A stretch of DNA of 64,000 nt, taken from M269 sp964640795 (GTDB taxonomy: Bacteria > Pseudomonadota > Gammaproteobacteria > Enterobacterales > Alteromonadaceae). Numbering within the stretch: the stretch's first letter is position 1; each line of letters begins with the position of its first letter. Below, in pieces: positions 27,101 through 35,934 of this stretch. Position numbers and translations under genes: made by a program. The stretch is taken from positions 124,001 through 188,000 of the forward strand of contig CAZXIN010000003.1 of the NCBI GenBank assembly GCA_964640795.1, written 5' to 3'. The notes under the pieces were generated by a model. It saw only the letters and a list, made by a program, of their open reading frames with translations, did no database searches and was not told the origin of the DNA.

Positions 27101-28809
27101 ATGGTAGTTCAATTAGGTATTTTAATGCCTGTGATCTTAATGAGGTAAGCGGAGAGTTACTAAATTTTATAGCCGATGCCGAATACCATTCAAGTTATTT
27201 TATTAGACTGCATAAGAGGACTGATGTGGATGTTGTTAAAGCTCCAGCGCCTCTGCATATCTACCCAACTTATGAAAACACTATCATCACTAGTCCTGAT
27301 AAAGAAGGTTCGCGCATTAATGCTGTCTTTATGGAAGAACCTGTATTGGAGAATGTGACAATCGAATTTAAGATGAATGAAGGTTGGCAGAACCTGATTG
27401 TTGTGAAGGACGATTTTACTCGACATAGAGATATATATAGTGCGTTATTACCAATGCCAGATAAAGCTGGCGTAGCGCATATTAGGGTTAAAGGAGTTGA
27501 TGCGCTAGATAATCGATCTGAAGTGCTTGTAGCTGGAGCATTAGTTATCGGCAAAGATCAAAGCACAGTATTTTTAGATGACTTTGACCACGATGGTGTC
27601 CCTGACTATAAAGACATGGATGATGATAATGACGGTATTGATGATCTAGAGGATGTCTTGGTTTTAGACGCCTTACATGATGATGATTCAGAAGTGCTTG
27701 ATACCGATAATGATGGTATAGGAAACAATCAAGATACTGATGATGATAATGACGGCGTTGAAGATTCAGAAGATGATTTACCCTTTGATGCTAGTGAAAC
27801 TGCTGATACAGACGGAGACGGCATTGGCAATAATAAAGATAAGGATGATGATGGCGATGGCATTCTTGATTTTAGGGATTGCGTACCACTAGACAGTGAG
27901 GTAGCGAGAGTTTGTGCAGCATATGATTTTGATGGTGATGGTCAGGCTGATATAGCTGTGCGCAGGCCCAGTACATTCTTTCAGTATGTTAAAAACTCGT
28001 CAGATGGGCAGGTACAAAGACACGTTTTTGGAAAGCGAGCGCAAGACATTCCGGTAGCTGGCGATTTTGATGGCGATGGAATAATAGACATAGCCGTTAG
28101 GCGTCCGTCGAATCAAACGTGGTATATCAAGAATTCAAGTGGCTCAAACAGAGGCTCAGACAAAGGTGACGGGATTCAGCGTCATAAGTTTGGTTTGCAA
28201 GCCGCTGATATACCTGTTCCTGCAGATTATGACGGTGACGGCATTACCGATATCGCTGTTCGCAGACCATCTACCGGTTTGTGGTACATTAAACGTTCAT
28301 CAGACGATGAAATTGAACGCCATCGATTCTTTAGCGATGCTAATGATATTCCCCTGACCGGAGATTTTGACGGTGATGGTGTTGATGATATTGCTTATGT
28401 GAGTATGAGCAATCAAAGGTGGTTTATCAGGCATTCCAGTGATGCATCCGTTCATGAGGTTGACTTTGAGTTGTTTGACGGTGATATCCCACTAACAGGT
28501 GAGTTTGATGGTGATGGTAAAACAGATATTGTCATCAGAAGACCATCCACGACAAGATGGTATATTTTGAATAGTAGCTCAAATGAAATGACAGTTGTTA
28601 AATTCGGTAAGCAAGCTGGAGACATCCCAATACTCGCTGATTATGATGGTGACGGTATTACTGATATTTCTGTGAGAAGGCCATCAGAATTTATGCAATT
28701 TGTATTGCGCAGTAGCGATGGTGATATTGATAGGATCAAGTTTGGTTTGCGTGAGAGTGATATCCCGTTGGCTGCACCCGTTGGAATCAGAATGGGCATG
28801 CTCAACTGA
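24151..28809 (+). CDS. Secreted S8 subtilase with thrombospondin-3-like and FG-GAP-like repeats
   Basis: The 1552-residue protein has a signal peptide (1-21), an I9-type propeptide region (about 60-180) and a subtilisin domain with catalytic Asp214 (LDTGID), His259 (GHGTHVAG) and Ser431 (GTSMASP). A long beta-rich part follows. From about 1143 to 1245 there are Asp-rich calcium-binding repeats of the DxDxDGxxD type (thrombospondin type 3-like). From about 1257 to the end there are roughly seven FG-GAP/VCBS-like repeats carrying FDGDGxxDIAVRRPS, likely a beta-propeller. It ends without a visible membrane anchor or sorting signal. AGGGA precedes the ATG. It is probably an extracellular protease; what it cleaves or binds is unknown. 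Confidence 0.9.
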   Translation: MRALLFTLILSASLFSNVTYAQNPQNDLTSQQVKTTRTVEKNGVFVERPDEDIPSVPTSSQVEQVVPDSWIVTFKQESVAQFMQKEVLNTGTTSQATTLTKANAPSLSQRIDNYEASLLKQHTDFVDSARTQGLVKFSGRHFTKSINAMVIYADENDIAAIQSFNGVKSVTPNRIYAPLLTHSTRAIKADQVWQQKDEGDNNITGIGVKIAILDTGIDYTHESLGGCFGEGCKVVGGYDFVNDDNDPIEDEDIYRFLGHGTHVAGIAAANGQVRGVAYEASLYAYKVCGIDNCPTEFILAGLEMAADPDGDPTTDDGADVVNLSLGSRFGAPDGPIPTLINQLVEQGIVVVTSAGNDGGFATIGGIASARGAITVAASNRDYSGIVDFSSAGPVRNVDYLKPDISAPGEAIESPCVNEFSVNPTCYFSGTSMASPHIAGAAALLLQEYPHLTPANVKSRLVTTAERFDDIDSASQGAGFVNVFEAINGKLSVSPASIFLGNIDASQSVWSSTTELRITNLSGSNQEVSLRIEPSDHNGIEYRIIGSVEFELTPQQSKSVEIEVTVDTNTYNLKESNALFLTSQLGVESDAETINVPVVFSKMATLMMQYPEFRPAELHILNQRSGLYHVNGYAKSEYYLPIGDYSAWAIEEGSDQIKLIINEGIDVSHDSSATFIESKDISKIQFSHLKDEDDKIVSPERYQERYLLDISHEQSRYSTTVIEPSFNLREKPLYISNTSDDITVRLAAAFNPHRDKSDNIARYYTFNKKITGIRQDMDIEVAHNETSQLSLNVNPSEAVTVELDLLQRAKPDYYPTSRFSSSGFILTAQNKTQAPIVFEQPFKIELHGTSRDDQNNYDLGLYNIGVLKQERTYSGADNQKLTNIQFDHSNTIKKWTTFNFVDDASDDLLFHNSVLSDINFTAPLLSPLHYFIYNNVDDRLELSVGAENLFDFFYFEASDRLREAESKYDLYCNGGRILSGSAGFYGSSIRYFNACDLNEVSGELLNFIADAEYHSSYFIRLHKRTDVDVVKAPAPLHIYPTYENTIITSPDKEGSRINAVFMEEPVLENVTIEFKMNEGWQNLIVVKDDFTRHRDIYSALLPMPDKAGVAHIRVKGVDALDNRSEVLVAGALVIGKDQSTVFLDDFDHDGVPDYKDMDDDNDGIDDLEDVLVLDALHDDDSEVLDTDNDGIGNNQDTDDDNDGVEDSEDDLPFDASETADTDGDGIGNNKDKDDDGDGILDFRDCVPLDSEVARVCAAYDFDGDGQADIAVRRPSTFFQYVKNSSDGQVQRHVFGKRAQDIPVAGDFDGDGIIDIAVRRPSNQTWYIKNSSGSNRGSDKGDGIQRHKFGLQAADIPVPADYDGDGITDIAVRRPSTGLWYIKRSSDDEIERHRFFSDANDIPLTGDFDGDGVDDIAYVSMSNQRWFIRHSSDASVHEVDFELFDGDIPLTGEFDGDGKTDIVIRRPSTTRWYILNSSSNEMTVVKFGKQAGDIPILADYDGDGITDISVRRPSEFMQFVLRSSDGDIDRIKFGLRESDIPLAAPVGIRMGMLN

Positions 28810-28852
28810 GCGTAGCTTGCTTGGGCGTTTGCAGAGAAATACGTGATAGTCA

Positions 28853-29527
28853 CTAACCAAAGTGGTTCTGAATAATGCTCTGCGTAAAGTGTTTACGCAA
28901 ATAGTAACCTCTAGGGCGGGTTTTTATGATTTGGCCGTCAACCCCGATGGCTTCTGTTAGCGCGCTTCCGTCGGCTGCTTTAGGTCTTAACTGTAGTACC
29001 TGCCCGACTTTTGCGTTAATTTTTTCGACCTGCCCAAGACATATCATGTCTTGTAGTTCTTGCCAGTCTTGTTCTAACGTGGCTTCTTGCTCAGGGGAGG
29101 GTGACCATAGTACTGGCATGGCAACTCTGCGTTGTGCTGGTGGAATTCCTCTCGTCCCTTCAACAGGTATCCATAAAACACGAGAAAGCTTATTTTTAAC
29201 GTTACTGTTTTGCCAATGAATACCGGCAACGTTAATTAACGGGGCATAGCACACATAGGTTGTTTCTAATGGTGTTCCATCGCTGTCGATGGGGATTGTT
29301 TTTAGCTCTACGCCTAATTCAGGGAAGTCTTGTTGTGGTTTAGAACCTGCGTCAGAACCTAAAAGAAGCTCAATCACTTGCCCTGTCCAACCTTTGTGAT
29401 GTTTGAATGGTTCAGGCAATTCTACTTGGGCTAAGTCGGCTAACTCAGCAAAATTAAGGCCTGCTAGAGTTTCAGCTCGTTCGAGCAATTGTTCAACTGA
29501 ATTTGGGGGGAGAAGTAAGCTTTGCAT
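28853..29527 (-). CDS. mutH: DNA mismatch repair endonuclease MutH
   Basis: MutH nicks the unmethylated strand at hemimethylated GATC sites after activation by MutS and MutL. The 224-residue protein has the restriction-endonuclease-like active site with Asp67, Glu74 and Lys76 in DFPELGVELK, matching the D-ExK of E. coli MutH. Its presence implies Dam methylation in this organism. It faces the subtilase gene convergently and the rppH gene divergently, whereas in E. coli mutH is also close to rppH. Confidence 0.96.
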   Translation of the reverse strand: MQSLLLPPNSVEQLLERAETLAGLNFAELADLAQVELPEPFKHHKGWTGQVIELLLGSDAGSKPQQDFPELGVELKTIPIDSDGTPLETTYVCYAPLINVAGIHWQNSNVKNKLSRVLWIPVEGTRGIPPAQRRVAMPVLWSPSPEQEATLEQDWQELQDMICLGQVEKINAKVGQVLQLRPKAADGSALTEAIGVDGQIIKTRPRGYYLRKHFTQSIIQNHFG

Positions 29528-29570
29528 TTAAATTGTTACTGCGTATGTCAGGTTGATAGTCAAGGGCTTG

Positions 29571-29576
29571 TATAAT
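29571..29576 (+). promoter_or_regulatory. Possible -10 box for rppH
   Basis: A perfect TATAAT stands about 95 bases upstream of the rppH start in the divergent gap. No good -35 hexamer is found at 16-18 bases upstream; the nearest TTGATA is only 12 bases away. The promoter call is therefore tentative. Confidence 0.35.
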
Positions 29577-29669
29577 CAGTAAGCCAGTCAATAACTTAGT
29601 TAATTGCTACTGGGGGTAGTTTATGGAAGAATGGCTAACTATTAAAGAGTTATGTGGCTAGGGGTCTGA

Positions 29670-30191
29670 GTGATAGATGCAGACGGATTCCGCGCGAATG
29701 TTGGCATTGTCATATGCAATAAAGCTGGGCAGGTTTTTTGGGCTAGGCGCTATGGCCAACATTCATGGCAGTTTCCACAAGGCGGAATTGATGAAGGTGA
29801 AACTGTTGAACAAACAATGTACAGAGAATTACACGAGGAAGTAGGCTTAAAACCAGAACATGTTGAAATAGTTGCAGTAACAAAAAATTGGTTAAGATAT
29901 AAGCTCCCTAAAAGACTCATTCGGCAGGGGAGCTCTCCTGTCTGTATTGGTCAGAAGCAGAAATGGTTTTTACTGAGACTTCGGTGTCGTGAAGAAGAAG
30001 TTAATTTGATGGAATCGGGCCACCCAGAGTTTGATGATTGGCGTTGGGTGAGCTATTGGTATCCAATACGTAATGTTGTGTCTTTTAAACGCGATGTTTA
30101 TCGGCGTGTCATGAAGGAGTTTGTGAGTGCTGCGATGCCGGGACATCAACGCAAATCATCAGGTGGTTCGAGGCGCCGCCGTCGAAACTAA
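29670..30191 (+). CDS. rppH: RNA pyrophosphohydrolase RppH
   Basis: RppH removes pyrophosphate from the 5' end of triphosphorylated mRNA, which starts decay by RNase E. The 173-residue Nudix protein has the box GX5EX7REUXEEXGU at 38-60 (GGIDEGE, then RELHEEVGL), and FPQGG just before it, typical of RppH. A basic tail (SRRRRRN) ends the protein. It starts with GTG after a GGGG Shine-Dalgarno. The ptsP gene begins 33 bases later, as in E. coli, so they are likely one operon. Confidence 0.96.
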   Translation: MIDADGFRANVGIVICNKAGQVFWARRYGQHSWQFPQGGIDEGETVEQTMYRELHEEVGLKPEHVEIVAVTKNWLRYKLPKRLIRQGSSPVCIGQKQKWFLLRLRCREEEVNLMESGHPEFDDWRWVSYWYPIRNVVSFKRDVYRRVMKEFVSAAMPGHQRKSSGGSRRRRRN

Positions 30192-30224
30192 TATCTTGGG
30201 TGGTATATATACTAGAGGCGAACC

Positions 30225-32498
30225 ATGCTAGCGGATCTTAAAAGAATCGTTCAGGAATTGAATAAAATTCCCACTCTGGATGAGTCTACAGCTTTGTTAG
30301 CAAAACGCCTCAAGGATGTTATGGAAGTAGACTGTTGTGCGGTCTACTTAGCTGATTATAAAAGTCAGCACTTCGCACTAACAGCAACTGAGGGGTTATC
30401 AAAGCAAGCTGTTGGTCAGGTTTTCATTGGGTTCAATGAAGGCCTCATTGGGTTGGTCGGACAACGTGAAGAGCCGATCAACATTGAAAACGCCCATTCT
30501 CATCCTCGCTTTAAAGAATACCCAGAGGTACAAGAAGAGAAGTATTACGCCTTTCTTGGTGTACCTATTATTCATCAACGAAAAGTCCTGGGTGTTATCA
30601 CGGTTCAACAAGAAGAGTTACGTCGTTTCAGTGAAGATGAAGAAGCGTTCTTGACGACTTTAGCTGCTCAGATGGCATTAGAAGTTGTGCACACCGAGGC
30701 GCGTGGTGGGCTGCATCTGGCTGATGAGAAACGACTTAAACAACATCACCGAACCTTGCGTGGCGTGCCTGGTGCGTCTGGGCTTGCCATAGGTGTGGGT
30801 TATGTACCTAATGCAAGACCTGATATCACTAATATCGTTCTAAAACGCAGTACACAAACTGCGAAACAACTTTCGGAGTTTAGGGTTGCTGTAAAATTGA
30901 CTCGAGATGAAGTCGATAGCTTTCGTGAAAAGATGAAGAACGATGTTGCAGACGACGTATTAGCCATCTTTCAGCTCTACCATCACCTGCTTGATGCTAA
31001 TAGTCTTGGTGTTGAAGTTGAGAGTAAAATTAGTACAGGATGGGATGCAGCGTCAGCGCTTAAAATGGTGGTCGACCATTATACGTCACAGTTTCGTGGT
31101 ATGAATGATCCCTACATGAAAGAGCGTGCTGTCGATGTTGAAGATCTTGGTAATCGCTTGTTAGGCCACCTACTAAAGAATCAAACTCAACAAAAAGTAT
31201 TACCTGACGAGTTTATTCTGATAGCAGATGAAGTGACCGCTTCTATGTTAGCCGAGTATTCAGAAACCCAGCTCAAAGCGGTTATTTCAATGCGAGGTTC
31301 ATCTAACTCTCATGCCGCTATTTTAGCCAGAGCTATGGGCTTGCCTGCTATTTTAGGGTTGTCTGATGTACCTTTAACGATGTTAGATGGAAAATTGATT
31401 CTTCTGGATGGTTATTCTGGTGAGCTTGTTATTGCTCCTACCGAATCCGTCCATCGTGAATTTGCGCATTTAGTCGCTGAAGAGCAAGAGTTGTCCAGCA
31501 CGATTTCTGAGCAAGCAATGCTTCCTGCATTGACACCAGATGATTGTACGATAGAGCTGTTTATTAATACTGGGCTTTCAACCGATATTGAGTTGGGGCA
31601 GGGCAGTGAAGGTGTTGGTTTATATCGTACTGAAATACCTTTTATGTTGCGAGAGCGTTTCCCGTCTGAGCGTGAACAGTACAGTATTTATCGTTCTATG
31701 CTGGAAGCTTATCGCGGCAAAATAGTGACGATGCGTTCTCTTGATGTTGGTGGTGACAAACCCTTACCTTACTTTCCTATTGTTGAAGAGAACCCTTTCC
31801 TTGGCTGGCGTGGTATTAGGTTGACTCTTGATCACCCAGAGATTTTTCTGGTTCAAATACGCGCCATGCTCAGGGCCAGTATTGGCATGAATAATTTGCA
31901 AATTATGTTACCGATGATCACCAGTGTTGATGAAGTTGTTGAGTCAAATCGCCTTATCAAGCAAGCCTACTATGAAGTAAAAGAGGATGCGGCTTTAGTT
32001 GGTCAAGAGCTATGTAAGCCTAAGGTTGGTGTGATGCTCGAAGTGCCCGCAGTGATTTATCAATTGCCTCAGCTTGCCGGAAAAGTCGACTTTTTCTCTG
32101 TTGGTAGTAATGATTTAACTCAGTATTTATTAGCCGTTGATCGTAACAACGCCAGAGTCGCTGATTTGTATGATAGTTATCATCCGGCGGTGCTCAATGC
32201 TCTGAAGCATATTGTTGAACAAGCCAATGAGTTGTCTGTACCGATAAGCTTATGTGGCGAGTTAGCAGGAGACCCTGGTGGCGCTTTGCTGTTAATGGCG
32301 ATGGGCTATCGTCAATTAAGCATGAATAGTCACAATATCCAAAAAATAAAGTGGGTGGTTAGAAGTGTGCCTCTTGCTTCAGCGAAGATGTTATTGAATC
32401 GTGTTTTACTGCAAACAACCCCTGCAGATGTAAAGCAAGAAATCAGTTTGCTGCTTGAATCGCAAGGCTTAGGTGGGCTAGTCAGGGCTGGTAAATAG
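30225..32498 (+). CDS. ptsP: Phosphoenolpyruvate-protein phosphotransferase PtsP (EI-Ntr)
   Basis: PtsP is enzyme I of the nitrogen-related phosphotransferase system. It passes phosphate from phosphoenolpyruvate to NPr (PtsO). The 757-residue protein begins with a GAF domain (about 15-155), which in EI-Ntr senses glutamine and 2-oxoglutarate. The swivelling domain has the phosphoacceptor His363 in GSSNSHAAIL. The C-terminal PEP-binding barrel has GSNDLTQY and catalytic Cys677 in LCGELAGD. The partners PtsO and PtsN are not in this window. Gene order rppH-ptsP-lgt-thyA is conserved. Confidence 0.97.
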   Translation: MLADLKRIVQELNKIPTLDESTALLAKRLKDVMEVDCCAVYLADYKSQHFALTATEGLSKQAVGQVFIGFNEGLIGLVGQREEPINIENAHSHPRFKEYPEVQEEKYYAFLGVPIIHQRKVLGVITVQQEELRRFSEDEEAFLTTLAAQMALEVVHTEARGGLHLADEKRLKQHHRTLRGVPGASGLAIGVGYVPNARPDITNIVLKRSTQTAKQLSEFRVAVKLTRDEVDSFREKMKNDVADDVLAIFQLYHHLLDANSLGVEVESKISTGWDAASALKMVVDHYTSQFRGMNDPYMKERAVDVEDLGNRLLGHLLKNQTQQKVLPDEFILIADEVTASMLAEYSETQLKAVISMRGSSNSHAAILARAMGLPAILGLSDVPLTMLDGKLILLDGYSGELVIAPTESVHREFAHLVAEEQELSSTISEQAMLPALTPDDCTIELFINTGLSTDIELGQGSEGVGLYRTEIPFMLRERFPSEREQYSIYRSMLEAYRGKIVTMRSLDVGGDKPLPYFPIVEENPFLGWRGIRLTLDHPEIFLVQIRAMLRASIGMNNLQIMLPMITSVDEVVESNRLIKQAYYEVKEDAALVGQELCKPKVGVMLEVPAVIYQLPQLAGKVDFFSVGSNDLTQYLLAVDRNNARVADLYDSYHPAVLNALKHIVEQANELSVPISLCGELAGDPGGALLLMAMGYRQLSMNSHNIQKIKWVVRSVPLASAKMLLNRVLLQTTPADVKQEISLLLESQGLGGLVRAGK

Positions 32499-32602
32499 GA
32501 TCTGCAAATCTGTGCTTTGCCATAAATGTATTTAAATTGAACACAATACATGCATCAAAGTGTCCAGTCCTCGCTACAATTGTCACTATTTATGAATGTG
32601 CG

Positions 32603-32631
32603 TTGGTATTCAACCTATAGCAGGATACAAT
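32603..32631 (+). promoter_or_regulatory. Sigma-70-type promoter for lgt
   Basis: TTGGTA (32603-32608) and TACAAT (32626-32631) are separated by 17 bases, a good match to the housekeeping consensus. They lie about 80 bases before the lgt start, after ptsP. Confidence 0.55.
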
Positions 32632-32709
32632 AGCGCGGTCTCTTATACCGAAGGTATGCGAAGATAGAACTTTCGACCCCTAATCATGTTGCGCTTGGAG
32701 CATAGCTTA

Positions 32710-33513
32710 ATGGCAGGTAGTTACCTTACATTTCCTCAGATTGATCCAGAAATATTTAGCCTCGGTCCCATTAGTTTAAGATGGTATGGCCTGATGTACC
32801 TTGTTGCTTTTGCTGGAGCTTGGTTTTTAGCAAACAAGCGTTTGTCGACAACAAAATGGAATGAAGAAGAGTTAAGTGACTTATTATTTCAAGGTTTTTT
32901 AGGCGTCATTATTGGCGGACGAGTGGGTTATGTCTTGTTCTATCATTTCGACTTGTTCTTAGCAGATCCTCTCTATTTGTTTAAAATATGGACTGGAGGG
33001 ATGTCTTTCCATGGCGGATTATTAGGTGTTGTCACCGCATTATGGTTATTTGCCCGTCGACAAAAAGTGTCTTTATTTGTCGTTGGTGACTTTGTCGCTC
33101 CCCTCGTTCCATTGGGGCTAGGTTTTGGGCGCCTAGGTAACTTTATCAATGCTGAGCTTTGGGGACGCACGACAGATGTTCCTTGGGCTTTTGTGTTTCC
33201 TGGTGCTGGACCAGAACCAAGGCACCCATCTCAACTATATGAGTCATTCTTGGAAGGTTTTGTACTCTTCATGATCCTTTGGTATTTCTCTAAAGTTTCA
33301 AGGCCTGTTGGCGCTGTTTCTGGCTTGTTTTTGACCGGATATGGTAGCTTTAGGTTCATTGTTGAATACTTCCGTGAACCCGATGCTCACCTAGGGCTTT
33401 ATGCTGACTTCATCTCACGTGGGCAACTACTGTCCCTACCTATGATTATTGCAGGCGTAGCTATTATGATCTTTGCTTATAGACGAGAGAGTAACCTCGC
33501 TGCGAAAGCTTAA
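32710..33513 (+). CDS. lgt: Prolipoprotein diacylglyceryl transferase
   Basis: Lgt transfers diacylglycerol from phosphatidylglycerol to the lipobox cysteine, the first step of lipoprotein maturation. The 267-residue polytopic protein shows the family signature GRLGNFINAELWGR, the essential SFHGG region with its His, and HPSQLYE. An in-frame ATG lies eight codons upstream, but I start at 32710 because TTGGAG lies before it and the motif MAGSYLTFPQIDPE is a normal Lgt N terminus. The many lipoproteins in this window depend on this enzyme. Confidence 0.95.
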   Translation: MAGSYLTFPQIDPEIFSLGPISLRWYGLMYLVAFAGAWFLANKRLSTTKWNEEELSDLLFQGFLGVIIGGRVGYVLFYHFDLFLADPLYLFKIWTGGMSFHGGLLGVVTALWLFARRQKVSLFVVGDFVAPLVPLGLGFGRLGNFINAELWGRTTDVPWAFVFPGAGPEPRHPSQLYESFLEGFVLFMILWYFSKVSRPVGAVSGLFLTGYGSFRFIVEYFREPDAHLGLYADFISRGQLLSLPMIIAGVAIMIFAYRRESNLAAKA

Positions 33514-33540
33514 GACATAAATAAAATCAGCATGGGCTGT

Positions 33541-34392
33541 TTAGACTGAAAAAGGATACTGAATCGCTGGGTGGTGTTCATATCCTTCAATCTTAAAGTC
33601 ATCCATGGTCACCCAAGTTTGCAAATCTTCTAAGGTTTTAATCTTAGGGTTAATATGTAATTTAGGTGAAGCAAAAGGTGTGCGTTTTAGCTGAACATCA
33701 CGCATTAGCTCAAGTTGGTCTTCATAAATGTGGTTGTTGACTATTTTGTGATACGCCTTACCCGCTTTTAGCCCTGTTATCTGGGCCATAATCGCTAACA
33801 GGAAGTAGACTTGTACCATATTGAAGTTCAGGCCTAATGGAACGTCACAGCTTCTTTGTGTTGAGTTCAAATAAAGCGTATCACCTAATATTGAAAAATG
33901 ATGGCTGTACATGCAAGGGCGTAAGCAGCCGAGATGAAAGGCTCCTGGGTGGTAGAATGTAATGATTTCACCCCGATCATCTTTACCTGCTTTTAAGTCG
34001 TCATACACTTTTTGGATTAAGTCGACACTACCGCCATCAGGCTTAGGGAAACCTTTTGCGACTGCGCCATAAATAAAACCGCAATCGTCTGTACCTTTTC
34101 TCGCTGGGTTATTCAACCAACTCTGGTTGTCGTTTGCGTTGGCATCCCAAGTTTTTGTACCTAGCTCTCGGAATTCCTTTGCACTGCTATAACCTCTTAA
34201 GTAGCCGATCATTTCAGCGATAGCAGCTTTGTAAAAACTTTTACGTGTAGTGACGAGTGGAAACTCACCCTCATCAACATTGTAGGTTAGGTCGTGATTG
34301 ATAACCGTCAGACAGCGCTTACCTGTGCGTTCGTTGTTGACCCATACACCTTCATCAATAATACGTTGGCAGAGTTCTAAATACTGTTTCAT
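33541..34392 (-). CDS. thyA: Thymidylate synthase
   Basis: ThyA makes dTMP from dUMP using methylenetetrahydrofolate. The 283-residue protein contains the catalytic Cys in LRPCMYSHHF, the dUMP-binding QRSCDVPLGLNFN region and a hydrophobic C terminus ending PFSV. Some positions are unlike E. coli ThyA: LRPCMYS replaces ALPPCH and RSCD replaces RSVD. It lies in the rppH-ptsP-lgt-thyA neighbourhood, but on the opposite strand to lgt, and so is convergent with it. The upstream AmpG-like gene is 33 bases away. Confidence 0.95.
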   Translation of the reverse strand: MKQYLELCQRIIDEGVWVNNERTGKRCLTVINHDLTYNVDEGEFPLVTTRKSFYKAAIAEMIGYLRGYSSAKEFRELGTKTWDANANDNQSWLNNPARKGTDDCGFIYGAVAKGFPKPDGGSVDLIQKVYDDLKAGKDDRGEIITFYHPGAFHLGCLRPCMYSHHFSILGDTLYLNSTQRSCDVPLGLNFNMVQVYFLLAIMAQITGLKAGKAYHKIVNNHIYEDQLELMRDVQLKRTPFASPKLHINPKIKTLEDLQTWVTMDDFKIEGYEHHPAIQYPFSV

Positions 34393-34425
34393 TGCAGATC
34401 CATTAAAAATAGAGATTAACGCGCT

Positions 34426-35793
34426 TTAACGGCTCGTCATTTTATTTTGATTTTCGATATGATCAACCTGCTCTTTGATCGACCACAAAAAGAGTAGACT
34501 AGGTATAACCATTAAAGCTGTCAGCACAAAAAACAACGGCCAATTTCCATCCATCCAATCAACTAATATACCGCTAGAAGATGCTAGGAAGGTTCTCCCC
34601 AATACACTGACCGATGCCATTAATGCATACTGCGACGCTGAAAATGCGTTATTACACATGAGCGAAATAAAGGCGACCATCGCCACTGTACTCCAAGCTG
34701 CGGTAAATCCATCGACGATAATGGTTGCTACGAATAACGCTTTATTGGGCCCAACAAGCGCCATAGCTGAGAACATGATATTACTAGCAGCCATTGCAAT
34801 GCCACCAATAATAAGTCCTTTAACAATACCGTAACGGATATTAACCATGCCACCTAATAGAGAAAAAACTATGGTGACCCACCAATTGCCGAGTTTAGAG
34901 TATGTGCCTATATCGCTATTGCTGAAGCCTAATTCCTTATAAAAAACTAATGACATACGCCCAAGAAAAGCCTCGCCAATTTTAAATAAGAAAATAAACA
35001 GAAGGATGGATAAAGCGAGTTTGACGCCATTGCGTTGAAAGAAATCCCTGAAAGGCTCGACTAAAGTGACTAACAGCCAAGTGAATAGCCGTGTTGATAG
35101 GCTTGCGTTTTGTGCTTTTGCATTGAGCAGAGCTTGATAATGCGCTGCTGCTTGCTCTTGCACCTGTTCTCTATTCGTTATTGGTTCTTTGGCGAAGAAG
35201 GTGAAAAAGCCAATCGTGGCCATAATGGCTGCTAGCAAATAATACACTTCAGGCCAGCTCCAATTAGGAGAATCCACGATCAAAAATGGTACAGCTCCCA
35301 AGCCACCATAGCCAGTCCACCACCCCGCAGTAGCGACAGAGGCGGCAGCAGTCATTTTGTTTTGTTCGCTATGACCAATGAGATCAATACGATAAGCATC
35401 GATGGCGATATCTTGTGTAGCAGAAGATATGGCGATAAATAAGCCAGCAAGCGCTACCACATAAAGTTGTTGCTGTACGGGTATGTTCGCCAATGTGATG
35501 CAGCCCGCAACTATAATAAGCTGAGTTAATAAAATCCAGCCTCGCCTTTGACCAAGTATAGGAATTCGCACTCTGTCTAACAAAGGTGACCAGAGAAAGT
35601 TAATCGAGTATGCGGTAAAAATGAACCCAAACAAACCAATAGCTGATCGACTTAACCCTTCATCTTTAAGCCAAGCAGACATAGCTGAGCTAATCATGAC
35701 CCAGGGAAAACCGCTGGCAATGCCAAAGATAAAGACAGTGATGAGTCTTTTATCCGCGTAGTGTTGCAGTTGTTCTTTAAATGAATTAATCAA
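34426..35793 (-). CDS. AmpG-like MFS transporter
   Basis: The 455-residue protein is a 12-helix member of the major facilitator superfamily. Its start resembles AmpG: FGIASGFPWVMISSAMSAWL, a GLF segment, then FLWSPLLDRVRIP with the usual loop 2-3 Asp-Arg. AmpG imports muropeptides from the periplasm for cell-wall recycling. The central loop between helices 6 and 7 (about 205-235) is charged and Gln/Ala-rich. The AmpG family also has members of other function, so the substrate is uncertain. It is 33 bases upstream of thyA. Confidence 0.8.
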   Translation of the reverse strand: MINSFKEQLQHYADKRLITVFIFGIASGFPWVMISSAMSAWLKDEGLSRSAIGLFGFIFTAYSINFLWSPLLDRVRIPILGQRRGWILLTQLIIVAGCITLANIPVQQQLYVVALAGLFIAISSATQDIAIDAYRIDLIGHSEQNKMTAAASVATAGWWTGYGGLGAVPFLIVDSPNWSWPEVYYLLAAIMATIGFFTFFAKEPITNREQVQEQAAAHYQALLNAKAQNASLSTRLFTWLLVTLVEPFRDFFQRNGVKLALSILLFIFLFKIGEAFLGRMSLVFYKELGFSNSDIGTYSKLGNWWVTIVFSLLGGMVNIRYGIVKGLIIGGIAMAASNIMFSAMALVGPNKALFVATIIVDGFTAAWSTVAMVAFISLMCNNAFSASQYALMASVSVLGRTFLASSSGILVDWMDGNWPLFFVLTALMVIPSLLFLWSIKEQVDHIENQNKMTSR

Positions 35794-35934
35794 ACTATTA
35801 TTGATAGGGTTTAAATGTCGAGAGGTATTGTCGTGTATTTGATCACGTTAAGCAGGTGGATTCAATCATTATTCACAAGAAACGAAGTAAAGAGCGTAAA
35901 GATACAGCAAAGCCCTTAGCGTTATACTCAGCAG

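Noticed and set aside
27577..28800. Repetitive DNA at the 3' end of the subtilase gene, possible satellite or CRISPR
   Set aside because: The repeats are degenerate at DNA level and encode in-frame calcium-binding and FG-GAP-like protein repeats. No spacers of constant length exist.
28700..28809. PEP-CTERM or GlyGly-CTERM sorting tail on the subtilase
   Set aside because: The C terminus has no PEP motif, no hydrophobic helix and no basic tail.
33527..33538. CAGC-ATGG-GCTG hairpin between lgt and thyA
   Set aside because: A four-base-pair stem is too short to claim a terminator.
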